Shown one piece after another: positions 37,187 to 46,332 of a DNA stretch of 64,000 nucleotides. The notes beneath the pieces were generated by a model that saw nothing but the letters and a program-made list of their open reading frames with translations, was not told the origin of the DNA and did no database searches. Origin of the DNA: Candidatus Kuenenia stuttgartensis (GTDB taxonomy: Bacteria; Planctomycetota; Planctomycetia; Isosphaerales; Isosphaeraceae); NCBI GenBank assembly GCA_945865635.1, contig CAMBEP010000011.1:1-64000 (forward strand), read 5' to 3'. The translations under genes were made by a program, and so were the position numbers. Each line of letters starts with the position of its first letter. The stretch's first letter is position 1.

Positions 37187-37785
37187 TTTGGCGACTCCCC
37201 CGCCTTGTCGCGCAGGTCGTCGACAATGCGCCTGACGGCACGCTCGCTCAGGCCCACTTGTGTGCTGATCTCAACAAAAGTACAGCCGTCCCGTCTCAGG
37301 GCGAGAATTCGTGCAACCACCGCAGGCTTCCCGCGTGCGAGCGATTCCATCAAATCCTTGGCCTGAAAGTTTTGGCTTGGAGATGGGTCAGGGCTGTAAA
37401 GCTCGACACTGCGATCTGACGAATCGGAGGAATCAGCGCCTCGAACCACGGTGGGCACTTCGCGAGAGATGTCGTATTTCTGGGTGCGCGTTTCCTTGCG
37501 ATAGATCTCCAACACCTTATTATGGGCCGTGGCTTGAAGATACGCACAAATCTGGGCCTTTGTCTGCATGGTTTCGGGGGGATGGTTCACCCAATCGGCC
37601 ATGATGCTTTGATAAACCGACTGAACAAAATCCATAGAATCGTAACGGCTTCGCAGCCGTTTCGGCAGTTTATGGCGTACAACCATGCGGACTTCCTGCT
37701 CAAAAAGGCTGAGCATTGTCCCTACGGCATTCGGGTCGCCGGATCGCACCAAGCCCATTAAATCGCTGAATTCTTCAGATTTCAT
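37183..37785 (-). CDS. ECF-type sigma factor paired with kinase
   Basis: A 200-residue sigma-70 family protein: region 2 in MKSEEFSDLMGLVRSGDPNAVGTML to about 100 (YDSMDFVQSVYQSIMADW), a short acidic/serine linker near 112-138, and region 4 helix-turn-helix CTFVEISTQVGLSERAVRRIVDDLR. Its stop overlaps the kinase start by four bases (ATGA). Such sigma factors in planctomycetes lack classical anti-sigma genes and sit beside Ser/Thr kinases; regulation by phosphorylation is inferred, not shown. Confidence 0.87.
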   Translation of the reverse strand: MKSEEFSDLMGLVRSGDPNAVGTMLSLFEQEVRMVVRHKLPKRLRSRYDSMDFVQSVYQSIMADWVNHPPETMQTKAQICAYLQATAHNKVLEIYRKETRTQKYDISREVPTVVRGADSSDSSDRSVELYSPDPSPSQNFQAKDLMESLARGKPAVVARILALRRDGCTFVEISTQVGLSERAVRRIVDDLRDKAGESPK

Positions 37786-38115
37786 GATTCGAAGCCAACT
37801 TGGTTAACGCCGCCAACCAACGGCAACCATCACGCCTAATAAGTCAAGGCGATAAAACATATTACAACATTCCGGAAAAATAAAGCCTGTTTTTTCCAAA
37901 ATTTCTGCCGGTTTTGTTCCGCAATATCAACAAGTCTATTGAAGGGATGATGAATCGGCGGTTGAGCAAGGTTCCCTAAAAACCTCTTCTGAACCGAAAT
38001 CAACAGGATTTGATCCATTCAAAACAAACCACAAATCCAGGAACAGAAGCTCTTGATTTGCCGGTTCGCATCGAAGCCAACCACAGATTTGATCAGCTAG
38101 GAACGGACGGAGATC
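37786..38115. other. intergenic region between divergent sigma-factor genes
   Basis: About 330 bases, AT-rich near 37840-37920, expected to hold promoters for both flanking sigma-factor genes. No open frame or RNA gene is convincing. Confidence 0.4.
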
Positions 38116-39099
38116 ATGGCCTCAAGAATCCATTTAAAAGCCGCTGAAAGTTCGGTTTTGGGAGTTTACATCAACCATCTCGAATCGGTTGCCGAACGGC
38201 TTCTCACCGCCCAGGAAGAAGGCGAACTCGCACAAGCCGTTGCCAATGGCGATTCGGAAGCACGCAACATTCTAGTACAGTTCAATGCCAAACTCGTCAT
38301 ACACATCGCAAGCCAATATGTCGGCCGTGGCCTTGATCTGGAAGACCTCGTAGGCGAAGGAAACCTTGGCTTGATTCGTGCCGCCAAAGAATTCAAATCC
38401 GAATTCGGAACCCGATTCAGCACCTATGCCGCTTATTGGATCAAGCAGTCCATCCGGCTCGCCCTGACAAACACCGCCGCCGTCATCCGTTTGCCAAGTC
38501 ACATGGTTGTCCTGCTGCAACAATGGTCAAAAACCAAGCGCGAACTCGAAAGCGATCTTGCCAGAGAAGCCGAATTCGATGAAATCGCCAACCAAATGGA
38601 TCTGAGCCAGACTCTCCGTTCTCATGTACGTAAGGCTATGATTGCAAGAAGTTTGGCTATTGAATCAAACATGACCTCCGACGATCGGACCGATCACCCC
38701 ACGGATCACGCCCATTTGATCCTGGAAGGCCCCGAATCGCGACTTGTGTTGGAAGAAGAGCAACTTTGGCTCAATCGCCGTCTGACTCGATTAAACGACC
38801 GCGAACGAGTTGTTATCGCCCTGAGGTATGGGCTCCATGGCGGAGAAGCCTTGACTTGGGTTGAAATTGGCGAGCGCCTGGGTGTGACTCGCGAATGGGC
38901 CAGAAAGATTGAAATCAAAGCCCTTGAAAAATTGCGCAGCGATGCCAACCCAAACAAAAAAACCGCCTCACCCAAAAAAGCCACTCATCCAATCATCACC
39001 AAACCACCCGGCGGATCGGCTCTAAGCACCCCCTCAAGCAAGCCTCGATCGCCATTGCAAGGCGCCCTGTTGGCCAATGTCGTCATGGCTGGTGTATAG
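38116..39099 (+). CDS. RpoD-family (group 1/2-like) sigma factor
   Basis: A 327-residue sigma-70 with region 1.2 (SSVLGVYINHLESVAERLLTAQEE), a full region 2 (LEDLVGEGNLGLIRAAKEF, FSTYAAYWIKQSIR), region 3 and region 4 (LNDRERVVIALRYGL, TWVEIGERLGVTREWARKIEIKALEKL). Long region 1.1 is absent, so it looks like an alternative primary-type factor rather than the housekeeping RpoD. The C-terminus is a lysine/serine/proline-rich tail. ACGGAG precedes the ATG. It is divergent from the ECF/kinase pair. Confidence 0.88.
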   Translation: MASRIHLKAAESSVLGVYINHLESVAERLLTAQEEGELAQAVANGDSEARNILVQFNAKLVIHIASQYVGRGLDLEDLVGEGNLGLIRAAKEFKSEFGTRFSTYAAYWIKQSIRLALTNTAAVIRLPSHMVVLLQQWSKTKRELESDLAREAEFDEIANQMDLSQTLRSHVRKAMIARSLAIESNMTSDDRTDHPTDHAHLILEGPESRLVLEEEQLWLNRRLTRLNDRERVVIALRYGLHGGEALTWVEIGERLGVTREWARKIEIKALEKLRSDANPNKKTASPKKATHPIITKPPGGSALSTPSSKPRSPLQGALLANVVMAGV

Positions 39100-39166
39100 T
39101 AGGGTACTGAATCAACGACACAAAAAAACAGCACCTTTGCGATCGCAAGATCTGACTGCCAAAGCA

Positions 39167-40741
39167 ATGACCCGCTCTAAAAAACATTGCAATTGGTTCT
39201 TCCAAAAGACAATAAAAAGTCCGCACCAGTTCATTATTCCCATCCTGCTCCTTGGCTTCATACTGCCTGTTGCACATCTCAATGCGCCCCCAAGATTCGA
39301 TGAAACAGGTTACGCCATACTCGCCAAATCCATCGCCGATGGTCGCGGCTATTGCGAAATCGATAAGCCCAACGCACCTCCCCATGCCCACTTCCCGCCC
39401 GCATGGCCCTGGGTGTTGGGCCTTGCATGGCAGGTCATACCCACTCGAATATTCAGCATAACTCAATCTGCACACTTGATTTCTGTCGTTTTTTGGCTGA
39501 CTTCGGTTCTGCTCTTCCACAAATGGTTTCAACGTGTACGACCAGAATCCGCCACACCATTAGGCTTGGCCCTCGCCTTCAACTGGCTCTGGATCCGTTT
39601 CGCCGGTGAACTTCGAAGCGAATCACTTTTTATCGCTTGCTCCGCCGTCATTTTTTTCATGATCGACCAATCCAATCCCAAGCCTTCCCATTGCAAAAAA
39701 CTCGTCGGTCTCGTCGTCGGCCTTTCCATACTCTCAAGGCAGGTGGGAATCGCATTGGCCATGGCGGTTTTCATCGAATTCCTCTGCCGTAAAGAGACTC
39801 GCCAAGCCATTTCCTCTGTCGTCATATCTTGCTTTCTCGTCTTGCCTTGGGCCATCTGGCAGTGGTCGGTGGGCGGTGGCACCCAAGCAGAACTTCTGGC
39901 AAACGACGAACAATCCCGAAGCCTCATCCGCCGCCTTGCTGACCAATCCATTTTCTATGTTCAAAGGCTCCCCGACAGCCTCTTCGGCCCTTACATCGAA
40001 ACCGCAACCGTCTTCAATTCCAGTATAAACATGGCTTTAGCCGCGACTCTTCTGGCCGTCTTTTTCTCTCTGATCTGCCTCGCCGGTTTCATTCGCATGG
40101 CAATATCGCCCGAGACTCGATTTGCAGCCATTTATTGCGGCATCACCATGGCCATCCTGATCGTCTGGCCCTTCACAGAAGCTGGGCGATTTCTTATCCC
40201 ACTGATCCCCATTATTTTATTGGCTTTAGCGAATGGTCTCGCAATTCTGGCCAGCCTGGCCCAAGACTTGGGATGGATCAAATCCGGAAACCATCAAAGA
40301 TTCGTCTGGCTGATTCCTATGCTTTCAATCCTGTTTGGCATGTATACATGGCAGAAAAACTTGCGTACAAGCCCCATGAATCTGGACAAAGATTTTGATC
40401 AGGCCTGTGCCTGGATCGCCCAGCACCTTCCGCCGAACTCGATCATTGCTTCAAGACATCCCGGCGATGTTTTCTGGAGGAGTGGCCGAACCGGTCTGCC
40501 TTGGCCCAATCAAACCAACATTACAGAAGCCGCCAACCAATTGGCCAAAAAAAATGTTGGATTTTTATTGGTCGACCGTGGCCGATTCGTTGGCGATAAA
40601 CCCGCCACCTGGTTGGAACCGGAAAATCTAAAAGCACGCCCAGACTTATTTCAACCTGTTTTAATGGAAGGTCTTACGAATAGTCCGACAAAGCTTTGGC
40701 GAATCCTCAAACCTACGGCCCCGCAGCCACATTCCAGTTGA
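39167..40741 (+). CDS. GT39-like membrane glycosyltransferase
   Basis: 524 residues from the ATG at 39167; the frame extends upstream into the sigma-factor gene. A first membrane segment is followed by APPRFDETGYAILAKSIADGRG, the extracytoplasmic Asp-Glu loop of the ArnT/PMT-type glycosyltransferases that use polyprenyl-linked sugars. About ten hydrophobic segments follow, then a soluble C-terminal domain of about 110 residues. Acceptor and sugar are unknown. It shares the family with the two genes at 53.4-57.4 kb. Confidence 0.75.
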   Translation: MTRSKKHCNWFFQKTIKSPHQFIIPILLLGFILPVAHLNAPPRFDETGYAILAKSIADGRGYCEIDKPNAPPHAHFPPAWPWVLGLAWQVIPTRIFSITQSAHLISVVFWLTSVLLFHKWFQRVRPESATPLGLALAFNWLWIRFAGELRSESLFIACSAVIFFMIDQSNPKPSHCKKLVGLVVGLSILSRQVGIALAMAVFIEFLCRKETRQAISSVVISCFLVLPWAIWQWSVGGGTQAELLANDEQSRSLIRRLADQSIFYVQRLPDSLFGPYIETATVFNSSINMALAATLLAVFFSLICLAGFIRMAISPETRFAAIYCGITMAILIVWPFTEAGRFLIPLIPIILLALANGLAILASLAQDLGWIKSGNHQRFVWLIPMLSILFGMYTWQKNLRTSPMNLDKDFDQACAWIAQHLPPNSIIASRHPGDVFWRSGRTGLPWPNQTNITEAANQLAKKNVGFLLVDRGRFVGDKPATWLEPENLKARPDLFQPVLMEGLTNSPTKLWRILKPTAPQPHSS

Positions 40742-40871
40742 TCATATTGATTGACTCGCCATCAGGTTTGCCGTAATTTGAGAGAAGTCTCGCCCCATGT
40801 TCCGCCGATTTGATGACATTGACCGATCCCAGACCTCTCACAACTCACAAAAAAAGAACCGGAGTTCCATC

Positions 40872-41900
40872 ATGTCAGGTTCAGAGAACAACGCCAATAC
40901 AGGCATTCCACAACTCAGCCGCCGCCAGTTCGTTCAGGCGATCGGTGCAGCCACAATTGTTGGCAGTGGATTACCCAATGTGATTGCAGATCAAGCTGCC
41001 ATCGGCCCAAAGCGTACCGACTCATCGGAAACCGCTGTTGGCCGGTTGTTTAAGTCGCTCAAGGACGATCAGCGCAAGATTCTTTGCTTTCCGTTCGACC
41101 ACCCACTGCGAAGCCGAATCGGCAACAACTGGGCGATCACCAAACCCAAGATTTCAGATTTATCCAAAGAGCAGCAGGCCCTGTGTGTTGAGATCTTCAA
41201 AGGCCTTACTAGCGAAGAAGGTTACGACCGGTTTACGCGCCAGATGGAAGACGATTACGACGGTTTTGAAGGCTACCATATTGCGATTTTCGGCGAGCCA
41301 GATTCTGACAAGCCATTCGAATGGGTTCTCTCCGGCCGTCACGACACCCTGCGTGCCGATGGAAACTCGGTCGATGGTGTTGCCTTTGGTGGCCCAATTT
41401 TCTACGGCCATGCGGCGGCTGGCAGCTTCAATGAAGATGCAAAGCACACCAAAAATGTCTGGTGGTATCAGGGCGAAATGGCCAACAAAATCTTCAAAAC
41501 CCTTGATAACAAGCAACAGGCGGCGGCCATGGCTCCTAAAGGGCCGGCTGACGATGCCCGGTCGATCAAGCTGGCGGGCGACAAACTTCCGGAAGTCGGC
41601 TTGGGAATCAAGTCGCTGGATGGTCAGCAGAAGGCCATGGTCCAACAACTCATTGAAGCCGGTACACGCCCTTTCCGCAAGGCAGATGTCGATGAATTGA
41701 TGTCGTGCGTGAAGGACGCTGGTGGAGTGGATGCCATGCGTTTGACCTTCTACAAAGAAGGCGATGTGGGCAAGGATAGTGTCTGGGATGTGTGGAAGCT
41801 GGAAGGGCCAGCTTTCTCATGGTACTTCCACGGCAGCCCACACGTGCACACATGGCTGAATGTGGCCAAAAAAGCCGAATTCGATAAGTCGCACGGTTGA
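40872..41900 (+). CDS. DUF3500 family Tat-exported protein
   Basis: The ATG at 40872 (CCGGAG about nine bases before it) gives 342 residues with a twin-arginine signal: SRRQFVQAIGAATIVGSGLP. The mature part has features of DUF3500, including FEWVLSGRHDTLRADG, GPIFYGHAAAG and the C-terminal AFSWYFHGSPHVHTWL. Function of the family is unknown. A longer frame begins at 40797, but that would place the RR motif about 40 residues in. Followed by hairpin sequences and repeats. Confidence 0.85.
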   Translation: MSGSENNANTGIPQLSRRQFVQAIGAATIVGSGLPNVIADQAAIGPKRTDSSETAVGRLFKSLKDDQRKILCFPFDHPLRSRIGNNWAITKPKISDLSKEQQALCVEIFKGLTSEEGYDRFTRQMEDDYDGFEGYHIAIFGEPDSDKPFEWVLSGRHDTLRADGNSVDGVAFGGPIFYGHAAAGSFNEDAKHTKNVWWYQGEMANKIFKTLDNKQQAAAMAPKGPADDARSIKLAGDKLPEVGLGIKSLDGQQKAMVQQLIEAGTRPFRKADVDELMSCVKDAGGVDAMRLTFYKEGDVGKDSVWDVWKLEGPAFSWYFHGSPHVHTWLNVAKKAEFDKSHG

Positions 41901-41923
41901 TTGTTGAAGTGATTTAAAAAAGG

Positions 41924-41947
41924 GGCGGTTTTGTCATTAAAACCGCC
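41924..41947 (-). terminator. hairpin, T-run on minus strand
   Basis: Perfect 9-bp stem GGCGGTTTT/AAAACCGCC with six-base loop. On the minus strand it runs into CCTTTTTT, making it a better terminator for transcripts coming from the prepilin/lipoprotein genes than for the DUF3500 gene, though it may serve both. Confidence 0.6.
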
Positions 41948-41999
41948 TTGAATCTCATTGCTGACCGGTTAAAGAATAAACGATCTGGGTCATTCTTTA

Positions 42000-42035
42000 G
42001 TGCGGCCCATGCCGGCGTTGCGGGTTAGTTTGGGC
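42000..42035. repeat. degenerate copy of the GCGGGTTAGTTTGGGC repeat core
   Basis: 36 bases matching 31 of 36 positions of the corresponding part of the repeat at 1182-1309, with GCGGGTTAGTTTGGGC exact. It lies in the 470-base gap between the DUF3500 and lipoprotein genes. Confidence 0.7.
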
Positions 42036-42059
42036 GGCAAAACCCGCCAAATAAAAATA

Positions 42060-42080
42060 GGGCATTCGCAGGGAATGCCC
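42060..42080. terminator. hairpin GGGCATTC/GAATGCCC
   Basis: 8-bp perfect stem with a five-base loop. Flanks are T-rich on the minus strand (TATTTTTATTT) and less so on the plus strand; possible second terminator of the same intergenic region. Confidence 0.45.
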
Positions 42081-42127
42081 TTATTATACTCTTCGCGGTC
42101 ATAAACGACATGTTTTGATTCAAAAAT

Positions 42128-42311
42128 ATGCCGGAGGCATCAAAGCCTGTAGCCGGTGGTTGAGAAGCGCGAGCGACGACACCACCGGACGACGACACGA
42201 CCAACAATTCTTGCACCCCGTCCGGGGTGCAAGCCGCATTTTTTTGCATCCAAATCCGGAAGGTGCCGCTGCGCTCAACCACCGGCTACACACATCTGAT
42301 GCCTCCGGCAT
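42128..42311. repeat. 184-bp nested inverted repeat with central hairpin
   Basis: Perfect outer arms of 15 bp (ATGCCGGAGGCATCA at 42128, complement ending 42311), perfect inner arms of 17 bp (42148-42164 with 42274-42290), and a central 11-bp hairpin CTTGCACCCCG/CGGGGTGCAAG at 42210-42233. It holds no credible gene. The ATGCCGGAGGCAT ends resemble dispersed bacterial intergenic repeats (REP or MITE type). It sits between the DUF3500 and lipoprotein genes. Confidence 0.85.
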
Positions 42312-42373
42312 CTTTTTCAATGCCGAATGTGTCATTTGTGACCGCCCAGACTATAAAAGATTCGTCGTTTGAA

Positions 42374-42841
42374 TCAATTATTTTTTTTGGCTGCGCTTTT
42401 TTTGACCCTGGATTCCACCGTGTTTGGTTTGAGTTGGAAGTCAGGGATCTTGGTTTCCGAATCACCGATTTTTGCAGACAATCCAGACTTGGAAGAGTCT
42501 GCATAGCGGCTTCCGATCGGATCTGAGATTTTACCCAGACCCTCGTTTGTTGGAGAGGTGATACTGACTTCATAATCGCCAGTTGGGGCACCATCGCCAG
42601 GCTGAATTGTTTCGAGGACAAATTCGCCCTTGTCATCTGTGACAGCATGGGGGTAGGGAACTTTGTCGGATTTCCATTCGAATTTAGGTTTAAGCTGGAT
42701 TTTCAAACCTGCAAAAGATTTGGAATCGACCAGTATTTTACCCTTGGCTGGTACAGTCACGACACCTGATTCATTGGATGATGAACCGCATCCTGATATG
42801 ACCATTGAAATCAAGAGGACCGTGGATTTTCGCAGTTGCAT
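42374..42841 (-). CDS. small lipoprotein
   Basis: 155 residues from the ATG at 42841, which puts the start directly before a lipoprotein signal: basic MQLRKST, hydrophobic core and lipobox ISGC, with cysteine followed by GSSSN. The mature part is a beta-sandwich-like domain with KGKILVDSKSFAGLKI and VTDDKGEFVLETIQPGDGAPTGDYEVSI, resembling the carboxypeptidase-regulatory-like small lipoproteins often found next to DUF1559 genes in planctomycetes. It ends in a lysine-rich tail. It follows the first DUF1559 gene by 25 bases. Confidence 0.8.
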   Translation of the reverse strand: MQLRKSTVLLISMVISGCGSSSNESGVVTVPAKGKILVDSKSFAGLKIQLKPKFEWKSDKVPYPHAVTDDKGEFVLETIQPGDGAPTGDYEVSITSPTNEGLGKISDPIGSRYADSSKSGLSAKIGDSETKIPDFQLKPNTVESRVKKSAAKKNN

Positions 42842-42866
42842 CCTGAGGCTTCCTTCCTGATTGCAA

Positions 42867-43907
42867 TCAATACTGGTCAGAGGAGACAACTTCGCCGCCA
42901 TTATATGTCAGCAGTTTGGCATAAATCTTGATATCTGTGGATTCTTTCATGAATCGAACAGATCCATCAGCGTATAGCTTGTTGGCTCCACCTGGGTGGA
43001 AGGCGTAGTCTTCGTTATTATTATCGCAATTGGTATGGCAGGGCTGACCGTTCCATCCATCGGTGCCGTATGAGCTTTCGTAATCTGCCCAGGCTGCTCC
43101 AGAAACGCCGTTGCCAGTGATCTTCCCTTTTTCAAAGTGCGTCGGGCGACCAGCGTCCTCTGACATGAGGAACGTGTTCGAAGTACCATCCATGATTTCA
43201 GCGATCCTGCGAGGTGTGTTCAGAATCATCAGACCAATATAATTGGTCCCCGTTGGCAGGAAGTTCAAGGCAGAACCTTGCATACCTTCGTTTACGGCAT
43301 AATCAGAAACAGCGCCTGTCCAGCCAGTGATATTCTGACCAGTAAAAATGTTGGATGCAGAGCCTTTTGTTATGTTCAAACCACTGGCGTTTGAGGGGCA
43401 AAGAAAAGTGTTCATGACCGTCATGATCGAGGTTGCATTTTCATGCTTGTCTTCATTACCGGCAGCCCGAGGCGTTCCGCAGTAAGTGATTTCAAAATTA
43501 TAAGCGTTCGCCAGATTGCCACCTTCAAGGAAAGGCAATGTCAGAACTGCCCAGCCATGGACAATCGGATTCATCACCGTGGTTTTTGAAGCCCAGTTGG
43601 CACCAAATTCGGCTGGCAAACGTGGGTAACCGGCTCCAGCAGGTGGTGCACTGTGCATGGCCGCCTGAATCGACGCTGGAAGTGCGGCGGTTGGGAATGC
43701 CAGGCTTGGTGGGAAGTATCCATTGGTGTTTTCAAAATTGTGCAGAGCCAACCCGATTTGCTTCATATTATTGATGCACTGGGCACGGCGGGCCGCTTCT
43801 CTGGCTGATTGCACAGCAGGCAACAGCAAGGAAATCAAAACGGCAATGATTGCGATTACAACCAGCAACTCAATGAGTGTAAATGCCTTACGGCTTCGAT
43901 TGACCAT
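42867..43907 (-). CDS. DUF1559 prepilin-like protein, copy 1
   Basis: A 346-residue protein with a type IV pilin-like N-terminus: short basic leader, then [21 protein letters not shown] with the Glu5-type residue. The DUF1559 core contains [23 protein letters not shown], and the C-terminus [17 protein letters not shown]. Cleavage before Phe and helix-based membrane insertion are expected; many paralogues exist per planctomycete genome and their role is unknown. AGGAG lies 13 bases before the ATG. It aligns without gaps to the next upstream gene at 44057-45097, pointing to tandem duplication. Confidence 0.93.
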   Translation of the reverse strand: MVNRSRKAFTLIELLVVIAIIAVLISLLLPAVQSAREAARRAQCINNMKQIGLALHNFENTNGYFPPSLAFPTAALPASIQAAMHSAPPAGAGYPRLPAEFGANWASKTTVMNPIVHGWAVLTLPFLEGGNLANAYNFEITYCGTPRAAGNEDKHENATSIMTVMNTFLCPSNASGLNITKGSASNIFTGQNITGWTGAVSDYAVNEGMQGSALNFLPTGTNYIGLMILNTPRRIAEIMDGTSNTFLMSEDAGRPTHFEKGKITGNGVSGAAWADYESSYGTDGWNGQPCHTNCDNNNEDYAFHPGGANKLYADGSVRFMKESTDIKIYAKLLTYNGGEVVSSDQY

Positions 43908-44056
43908 GAAAACTCAGACTCCTGCGACCGAAAAGTGATTGTCATAAGAACAAGACAAGATATAATTGTAACAGTAATTATAAATTAATTTTTAAGGTTT
44001 GGAGATGTATTTGCGAATTTCCAATATATTTCGTGTGAAGCCCAAACTGGTTTAAA

Positions 44057-45097
44057 TCAATATTCGTCGGCTGAAATGATTTCGCCACCTTTAAATGTCA
44101 ATAGTTTGGCAAATACCTTGAAATCCATCGATTCTTTGATGAATCTGACAGATCCATCGGCAATGAGTTTATTGGCTCCGCCCGGGTGAAATGAATAATC
44201 TTCGCTGTCATTATCGCAATTGGTATGGCACGGCAGCCCGTTCCAGCCTTCAGTGGTATAAGTACTCTCGAAGTCTGACCAGGCAGCCCCTTTAACGTTG
44301 CTGCCAACCAGTTTGCCCTTCACAAAACGAATTGGTCGACCAGCATCTTCCGACATCAGAAAGGTGTTAGATGTTCCATCAATCACTTCAGAAATCCGCC
44401 GTGGTGCATTGATCACCATGATACCAGTATACGTGATATCAGGGCGAAGATATTTCAATACTTCACCCTGAATTGACTGGTTGACAGCATAATCTGAGAC
44501 TCCGCCCGTCCAGCCGGAAGCAACCTGACCTGTCACACGATTTATTGTAGTCCCCTTGGTCGTCGTGATACCGGTTGCATTTGAAGGGCAAATAAACGTG
44601 TTCATCACCGTCATGGTCGAGGTTGCATTGGGATGACGGTCTTCATCACCGGCCGATCTGGGTGTACCACAAAATGGAATTTCAAAATTATAGGCATTCG
44701 CGATATTGGAATTTTCAAAGTACGGCAACATAAAGATTTCCCAGCCATGGACAATCATATTGTTCACTGTGGTTTTTGAAGCCCAACTGGATCCAAAATC
44801 TGCTGGTAAACGCGGGCACCCCAAACCAGAGGGTAAAGGGTTATGATATCTGGCCTGAACTGAAGCTGGAAGGGTGGCTGTCGGGAACGCAAAAGCGGGA
44901 GGGAAACAATTGTTGGTATTTTCAAAGTTGTGAAGCCCCAATCCAATCTGCTTCAAATTATTGATACACGAAGCGCGTCGGGCCGATTCTCTAGCCGACT
45001 GAACAGCAGGCAGTAGCAATGCGATCAATACCGAAATAATCGAGATGACGACCAGAAGCTCGATCAATGTGAAAGCCTTACGTTTTATCTGCAACAT
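44057..45097 (-). CDS. DUF1559 prepilin-like protein, copy 2
   Basis: Also 346 residues and roughly two-thirds identical by eye to copy 1 over its full length, with the same leader ([24 protein letters not shown]) and end ([17 protein letters not shown]). The mature central region differs most. AAAGGTGG precedes the ATG. The two genes are separated by a 149-base AT-rich gap that probably holds a separate promoter for copy 1. Confidence 0.93.
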   Translation of the reverse strand: MLQIKRKAFTLIELLVVISIISVLIALLLPAVQSARESARRASCINNLKQIGLGLHNFENTNNCFPPAFAFPTATLPASVQARYHNPLPSGLGCPRLPADFGSSWASKTTVNNMIVHGWEIFMLPYFENSNIANAYNFEIPFCGTPRSAGDEDRHPNATSTMTVMNTFICPSNATGITTTKGTTINRVTGQVASGWTGGVSDYAVNQSIQGEVLKYLRPDITYTGIMVINAPRRISEVIDGTSNTFLMSEDAGRPIRFVKGKLVGSNVKGAAWSDFESTYTTEGWNGLPCHTNCDNDSEDYSFHPGGANKLIADGSVRFIKESMDFKVFAKLLTFKGGEIISADEY

Positions 45098-45196
45098 TCG
45101 TTTAGGCCCCCACCTTTAATTGCATACCAGGTCCTGATTCACTAAACTAACTTATAACAGAGCAATTATGATTTTAAAAGGTGTATCCACAATTCG

Positions 45197-45214
45197 TTCC
45201 TGACGGCTCAGGAA
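45197..45214. promoter_or_regulatory. palindrome TTCCTGA/TCAGGAA in divergent promoter region
   Basis: Perfect 7-bp arms around a four-base centre, located between the DUF1559 gene (minus) and the metallophosphoesterase gene (plus). Could be an operator; no other copy seen. Confidence 0.3.
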
Positions 45215-45295
45215 TGACCTCTAATGGACATATCTGATATGATCCATGTCGTGATCCAACTCGATCCCCCAACACAACGAAATGGACAATCTCCC

Positions 45296-46243
45296 ATGCG
45301 GATCAAACGCCGTGAACTTTTTCGCCAATCAGCCAGCTCAATCACGGCTGGTGGATTCCTCCATCTAGTTTCCGACCACTTGCAAGCCAATCCCCTCGGC
45401 AATACACCTCCCGCCTTCCGCTTCGTTCACCTGACCGACATGCACGTCCAGCCTGAACTTGGAGCAGTCGAAGGCTTTAAGCAGTGCATTGCCGCTGTAA
45501 ACAAGCTTTCGCCCAAGCCTGATTTCGTGATCACCGGTGGCGATCTCATCATGGACGCACTGGCAGTTGACAAACCAAGATTAAACCTTCAGTGGCAACT
45601 TTTCGACGATTCCATCAAAACAATCGAAATGCCCGTCTTTCACACCATAGGAAATCATGACGTGACTGGCTGGTCAAAACAACAGCACATCTCTTCTGGC
45701 GATCCCGCTTACGGGAAAGCAATCTTTTCTGATCGCTATGGCCAGGGCCAGACCTATCGCAGTTTTGATCACCGGGGCTGGCATTTCATCTTGCTCGACT
45801 CCATCGGTCAGGCCCCCAATTCGCCCGACTACATCGGATGGATCGATGATCGTCAGAAGGACTGGCTCAAAAACGACCTGGCAACGACCGGCACTTTGAA
45901 ACCAATTGTGATTGTCACTCACATTCCGTTTCTCTCCACCTGGAATCAGGTTGTTGACAGCCCACAAAAAACCCTTGCAGGGAGCTCTTTGATAGGCAAT
46001 GGCTTCGAACTTCGAAAAATCCTCGAACCCTATCGAGTCAAGTTGATCCTTTCAGGGCATGGCCACGTGCGTGAGCGGATTGATGTCAACCATATCACCC
46101 ACATCCAGTCGGGCGCAGTCAGCGGGATGTGGTGGAAGGGACCTGTTTTTGGTGATGCCGAAGCCTTTGGACTGGTCACCTGCCATGCCGACTCTTTCGA
46201 CTATCGCTATGAAACTTTTGGCTGGAAGGCCCGTAAAGTGTGA
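45296..46243 (+). CDS. calcineurin-like metallophosphoesterase
   Basis: 315 residues from the ATG at 45296. An RR-containing start (MRIKRRELFRQSASSITAGGF) suggests a Tat-like or other export signal. The metallophosphoesterase motifs are in order: HLTDMHV, ITGGDLIMD, GNHDVTGW, THIPF and GHGHVRERI, forming the two-metal centre. These are phosphohydrolases of varied substrates; members with this layout are often exported. The stop overlaps a possible GTG start of the next gene. Confidence 0.88.
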   Translation: MRIKRRELFRQSASSITAGGFLHLVSDHLQANPLGNTPPAFRFVHLTDMHVQPELGAVEGFKQCIAAVNKLSPKPDFVITGGDLIMDALAVDKPRLNLQWQLFDDSIKTIEMPVFHTIGNHDVTGWSKQQHISSGDPAYGKAIFSDRYGQGQTYRSFDHRGWHFILLDSIGQAPNSPDYIGWIDDRQKDWLKNDLATTGTLKPIVIVTHIPFLSTWNQVVDSPQKTLAGSSLIGNGFELRKILEPYRVKLILSGHGHVRERIDVNHITHIQSGAVSGMWWKGPVFGDAEAFGLVTCHADSFDYRYETFGWKARKV

Positions 46244-46332
46244 TCCTGGACGCTTCTCGCTACAACTTCCCATTTTTGCGAACAGCCACCTATAATGCCC
46301 TTGGTCAATCACATTTACTGTCGTTTCATGAA

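Noticed and set aside
42120..42372. Small open frames within the nested inverted repeat
   Set aside because: The translations are the usual artefacts of intergenic repeats of this type; no start site signals.
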